Below are positions 60,895 through 64,000 of a stretch of DNA of 64,000 bases, one piece after another. The first letter of the stretch is position 1. Every line of letters starts with the position of its first letter. Made by a program: the position numbers and the translations under genes. A model generated the notes under the pieces. It did no database searches and had not been told where the DNA came from. It saw only the letters and a list, made by a program, of their open reading frames with translations. Source of the DNA: Formosa algae. Lineage in GTDB: Bacteria; Bacteroidota; Bacteroidia; Flavobacteriales; Flavobacteriaceae. The stretch covers positions 1 to 64,000 of the forward strand of contig NZ_LMAK01000034.1 of assembly GCF_001439665.1 (NCBI RefSeq), given 5' to 3'.

Positions 60895-62070
60895 ATGAAA
60901 AACATATTCAGCATTTGTATCATTTTATTTATGTGTTCACAAGCTTACGGACAAAAACCAAGAGCAAGAGATTTAGGCGTACCCTTTGTTGGAGAACCGG
61001 GAGTTTTTAACGCCATTACCGACGTACAAGGCGTAGAAGTTGGTTACAGTACAATTATATCTGGCGAAGGCGAAAACCACATTGGTAAAGGCCCAATAAG
61101 AACTGGAGTTACTGCCATATTTCCGCGAGGAAAAACCAAAAAATTTAGTCCGGTGTATGCGAATTGGTACAGCTTAAATGGCAATGGAGAAATGACTGGT
61201 ACAACTTGGGTTACCGAATCTGGATTTTTAGAAACACCAATTATGATTACCAATACCAATAGTGTTGGTGTAGTTCGCGATGCTGTATTAAAATGGTATG
61301 TAGATACCGATTGGTATAGTGGCGAAGATTGGTGGTATACCTATCCTGTTGTTGCAGAAACCTATGATGGTTTTCTTAATGATATTTATGGTTTTCATGT
61401 TAAAGAGAAACATGTATTGGAGGCTATAGAAAATGCTTCTAGCGGAAAAATTGCTGAAGGCAATGTTGGTGGCGGAACAGGTATGATGTGCTTAGGATTT
61501 AAAGGCGGCACAGGCACAGCTTCACGAGTGTTTAAAATTAAAGAGGAAACATACACTGTTGGCGCTATTGTACAATCTAATTTCGGAGCCAAAAGAAATT
61601 TGTCTATTGCTGGAGTTCCTGTTGGTTTGGCATTAAAAGACACTTTAGGTTACACCTTTAATGGGCCTCCAAAATCTAGAAGACAAGAAGGAGACGGTTC
61701 AATTATAGTGGTTATTGCCACAGATGTTCCGCTATTGCCTCATCAATTAAAAAGAATTGCACAACGTATTCCTTTAGGTGTTGGTATTGTTGGCGGACGA
61801 GGAAGTAATGGTTCTGGAGATATATTTTTAGCCTTTTCTACAGCCAACGAAACGGCTTTTAATCGCGATGAAACGACTACCGTAAAATCTATGTCTAACG
61901 ACCAACTTATGCCTGTATTTGAAGCTACTGTTCAAGCTGTGGAAGAAGCCATTATTAATGCCATGATTGCAGCCGAAACCATGGAAGGCATTAACGGAAA
62001 TAAAGCTCATGCATTACCACACGATTTACTCATTAAAACCTTAAAAGCATACAATCGTATACAAGACTAA
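60895..62070 (+). CDS. secreted P1 family (DmpA-type) peptidase/aminopeptidase
   Basis: A 391-residue Ntn-type autoproteolytic peptidase, of the DmpA/BapA family of L-aminopeptidase D-esterase and beta-peptidyl aminopeptidases. A signal peptide (about 1-19, ending AYG) sends it out of the cytoplasm. The motifs are GVPFVGEPG, NITDVQG-like VQGVEVGYSTI, GGGTGMMCLGFKGGTGTASR (about 197-216) and the nucleophile region GSNGSGDIFLAFSTAN near 304-318. All appear intact, and the length is normal. Its peptide substrate is unknown. Confidence 0.9.
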   Translation: MKNIFSICIILFMCSQAYGQKPRARDLGVPFVGEPGVFNAITDVQGVEVGYSTIISGEGENHIGKGPIRTGVTAIFPRGKTKKFSPVYANWYSLNGNGEMTGTTWVTESGFLETPIMITNTNSVGVVRDAVLKWYVDTDWYSGEDWWYTYPVVAETYDGFLNDIYGFHVKEKHVLEAIENASSGKIAEGNVGGGTGMMCLGFKGGTGTASRVFKIKEETYTVGAIVQSNFGAKRNLSIAGVPVGLALKDTLGYTFNGPPKSRRQEGDGSIIVVIATDVPLLPHQLKRIAQRIPLGVGIVGGRGSNGSGDIFLAFSTANETAFNRDETTTVKSMSNDQLMPVFEATVQAVEEAIINAMIAAETMEGINGNKAHALPHDLLIKTLKAYNRIQD

Positions 62071-62273
62071 AAATGTAATTATTAGTTCAATACAAACAAT
62101 TCATTGAAATCTTATCTGTGATTTACTTACTAAATGTGGAGTTTCTTAAGGCTTTAAAACCGAGATGAAGTTGTAAAAGAACGTTCACCTTACAGCTGTG
62201 TGAAAATAGGTTTAGCAACAGTGCAAATGGTAAATCCGAGTTAATATGTCTTGTTATACTCTTCATTTTATTA

Positions 62274-62294
62274 ATTTAGTTGTCCCAACTAAAT
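62274..62294. repeat. perfect inverted repeat upstream of the alpha/beta hydrolase gene
   Basis: A 9-bp inverted repeat (AATTTAGTTG/CAACTAAAT type) with a 3-base gap, 31 bases before the ATG. No T-tract follows, so more likely an operator or leader hairpin than a terminator. Confidence 0.4.
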
Positions 62295-62325
62295 CTCCTA
62301 AGAACTGGTTAAAATTTTACAACAC

Positions 62326-63327
62326 ATGAAGAAGTTTATAATTACCTCATTACTCTTAATTCTAGTCGTTCAAGTCTCTAAAGCACAATCGGAAGCTGTA
62401 GATTGGTTAGATATTGAATTATCCAATTACGACTACCCTTTTCCGGTTTCCACACTTAACTTACACATACAAGAGCAGGATTTAAAAATGGCTTATATGG
62501 ATATTAAGCCGGAGCAATACAACGGAAAAAACATTGTATTATTCCATGGTAAAAACTTTAATGGTGCGTATTGGAAAACAACGATTGAAGCCTTAACACG
62601 TGAAGGGTATCGTGTTATTGTTCCAGATCAGATAGGTTTCGGAAAATCGTCTAAACCCTTACATTTTCACTACACCTTTCAGCAATTGGCTCAAAACACC
62701 AAAACATTGTTAGATACTCTAAATATTGAAAAAACAGCAATTTTAGGTCATTCTATGGGTGGTATGGTAGCCACACGCTTCGCTTTAATGTATCCGAATA
62801 CTGTAGATAAATTTATTTTAGAAAATCCGATTGGACTTGAAGATTGGAAATTAAAAGTGCCTTATAAACCTGTAGAATGGTGGTACGAAAACGAGCTTAA
62901 AAAAAGCTACGAAGGCATAAAAAAATATCAACTTGTTAATTATTACGATAACTCTTGGAAACCTGAATACGACCAATGGGTGAAGTTACTAGCAGGTTGG
63001 ACCTTAAACTCAGATTATAAAACCATTGCATGGAATAATGCCTTGACTTATGATATGATTTTTACACAACCTGTCGTGTACGAGTTTAAAAACATTACGG
63101 CGCCTACATTACTCATTATAGGAACTAGAGACCGTACAGCTTTAGGTAAACCTTTAGTTTCAGAAGAGGTTAGAAAAACAATGGGATTATATAACAAATT
63201 GGGTAAAAAAACACAACAAACCATTCCGAATGCCAAGTTGGTAGAAATAGAAGATGTTGGACACTTACCTCATATAGAAAAATTTGAACGTTTTATAAAG
63301 CCATTACTTCAATTTTTAAAAGAATAA
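62326..63327 (+). CDS. secreted alpha/beta hydrolase
   Basis: A 333-residue hydrolase with a signal peptide (about 1-21, ending SKAQ). The nucleophile is in GHSMGGMVA near 141-149. VIVPDQIGFGKSSKP is the typical oxyanion-side segment, the catalytic Asp lies in GTRDRTA and the His in VGHLPHIEKF near the end. It is close to 2-hydroxymuconate-semialdehyde hydrolase- and haloalkane-type hydrolases, but the substrate cannot be read. The exported location is unusual for a metabolic hydrolase and suggests a role in the envelope. Confidence 0.88.
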   Translation: MKKFIITSLLLILVVQVSKAQSEAVDWLDIELSNYDYPFPVSTLNLHIQEQDLKMAYMDIKPEQYNGKNIVLFHGKNFNGAYWKTTIEALTREGYRVIVPDQIGFGKSSKPLHFHYTFQQLAQNTKTLLDTLNIEKTAILGHSMGGMVATRFALMYPNTVDKFILENPIGLEDWKLKVPYKPVEWWYENELKKSYEGIKKYQLVNYYDNSWKPEYDQWVKLLAGWTLNSDYKTIAWNNALTYDMIFTQPVVYEFKNITAPTLLIIGTRDRTALGKPLVSEEVRKTMGLYNKLGKKTQQTIPNAKLVEIEDVGHLPHIEKFERFIKPLLQFLKE

Positions 63328-63840
63328 CATCTGCGAGTAAATAGCTATAAGTTTCATTTTATAAAATTCTAAACGGAATTCTATCACAATCTTATGTGCT
63401 CATTTTTTTAAGTTTTGAGCACATAAAATATATGCTCTCCATGCATTTATTATGATATAGATTGTAATAAGTTTTGCATGTGGTATTTCGTTTATAATTC
63501 CACAAATGCATGATTAATATGGTATCCTAACAGAACATAACCGCCCTGTTTCCTCGTGCCTATCAACAACTGCACGCCCCTCGCCTAGCGGGTTTTGATA
63601 CTTTAGTTACTATTACAATGAATGGTAGTGTTCCCATTCATGGCACAAGAATGGCCGTACAAATAGGCTAAATGTAATCCTTAACAGATCTAAAATTGGT
63701 CTAAATTTTATGCTGTTCTCTTCTAAAAATTACTTCAATTTATGGTTTTCCCGTAACTCGATGAAATGAATTTGTTTTACCTTTAAAAATCATTAACACA
63801 AATGTTTTTAAGCTAAACCCAAGTCTAAATTTCATCTAAT
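63328..63840. other. long intergenic region with a GC-rich island
   Basis: A 513-base gap. Besides the hairpin at 63392-63426 it has a clearly GC-rich block around 63541-63600 (35 of 60 bases are G or C by my count), against a very AT-rich background. Within it CTCGC, three bases, then GCGGG form a short stem (63580-63592) followed by TTTT. An open frame without a start runs through 63531-63668. I could not identify it; a structured RNA or a remnant of a mobile element are the main options. Confidence 0.5.
63392..63426 (+). terminator. hairpin after the alpha/beta hydrolase gene
   Basis: Perfect 11-bp arms (TTATGTGCTCA/TGAGCACATAA) around a 13-base loop containing a T-run. It lies 64 bases after the stop. 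The T-run is in the loop rather than after the stem, so the terminator role is uncertain. Confidence 0.5.
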
Positions 63841-64000
63841 ATGAAGATAAAACTACTATGTATTTTAAGTATTTTTTTAATCAGTAAAAACAATGCTCAA
63901 GAGCAAATTTCTAATTTCACATATGAAGACACATATTTAAGTTCGCCCTCGTCTTTTTTCACCTTTAATGATCTCATATATTTTTATGCAAGTAATGATG
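63841..64000 (+). CDS. start of a secreted protein, cut by the window end
   Basis: The first 53 codons are seen. The product begins MKIKLLCILSIFLISKNNAQ, a signal peptide with likely cleavage after NAQ, so it is exported. The next part includes SSPSSFFTFNDLIYFYASND, which resembles the beginning of beta-propeller-like proteins with ELWxxDGT repeats seen in flavobacteria. That likeness is weak because so little of the protein is present. The gene continues beyond 64000. Confidence 0.6.
   Translation, partial: MKIKLLCILSIFLISKNNAQEQISNFTYEDTYLSSPSSFFTFNDLIYFYASND

Overview
The window looks like a chromosome segment of a member of the Flavobacteriaceae (Bacteroidota), probably marine. The evidence is the AT-rich composition, the absence of Shine-Dalgarno-like sites before most genes, many TAnnTTTG promoter elements of the Bacteroidota type, and families typical of flavobacteria (DUF3667, DUF4834, DUF6146, DUF6787, TIGR02757, MiaE, YfhO, a TonB receptor). 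It is a mostly housekeeping, gene-dense stretch. I see no prophage, insertion sequence, CRISPR array, tRNA or rRNA.

Layout. 1-7 kb: the 3' part of dnaX, a lipoprotein, miaE, a cysteine desulfurase, an Asp-rich lipoprotein, bcp, an endonuclease III with no cysteines, a 46-residue protein and an ECF sigma factor. 7-12.7 kb: uvrA, a DUF3667 protein, a Nudix hydrolase, and a secreted Tyr/Asn-rich protein behind a sigma-54-like promoter. 12.7-18.2 kb: a minus-strand operon of DUF4834, YfhO, a glycosyltransferase and a flippase. 18.3-25 kb: an outer-membrane-type protein, then an N-acyltransferase-like protein, an alpha-oxoamine synthase and a divergent cysteine-synthase homologue that together look like a sulfonolipid (capnine) locus, then a prolyl oligopeptidase. 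25-29.6 kb: ybaB, a 1-Cys peroxiredoxin, fumC and the NAD(P)HX repair enzyme.

29.7-34.7 kb is the threonine operon thrA-thrB-thrC. It is preceded by an unlisted 36-codon Thr/Ile-rich leader peptide with competing RNA pairing elements, which suggests attenuation. 34.9-39.3 kb: gcvT, an epimerase-like protein, a pterin dehydratase, yebC, a DUF3050 protein and an SMR transporter. 39.3-42.4 kb: an acyltransferase and a kdsB-HAD-kdnB operon pointing to 8-amino-Kdo in the lipopolysaccharide core. 42.6-49.2 kb: DUF937, DUF6146 and DUF6787 proteins, folE, a lolD/CPBP/TIGR02757 overlapping operon and an S10 peptidase. 49.5-52 kb: the zapA region with a convincing 6S RNA between zapA and rny. 52-56.3 kb: an M23 peptidase directly abutting a TonB-dependent receptor. 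56.3-64 kb: looser accessory genes (serine hydrolase, panE, a WapI-like immunity protein, a VOC protein, a SecD-head-like protein, a P1 peptidase, an alpha/beta hydrolase), a GC-rich noncoding island, and the start of a secreted protein cut off by the window end.

The most useful new items are the thr leader peptide and its pairing elements, the capA/capB-like locus with a nearby candidate N-acyltransferase, the kdnB gene without an adjacent kdnA, the sigma-54-like promoter, the cysteine-free endonuclease III, and several small genes. Names rest on motif recognition by eye; no database search was run.
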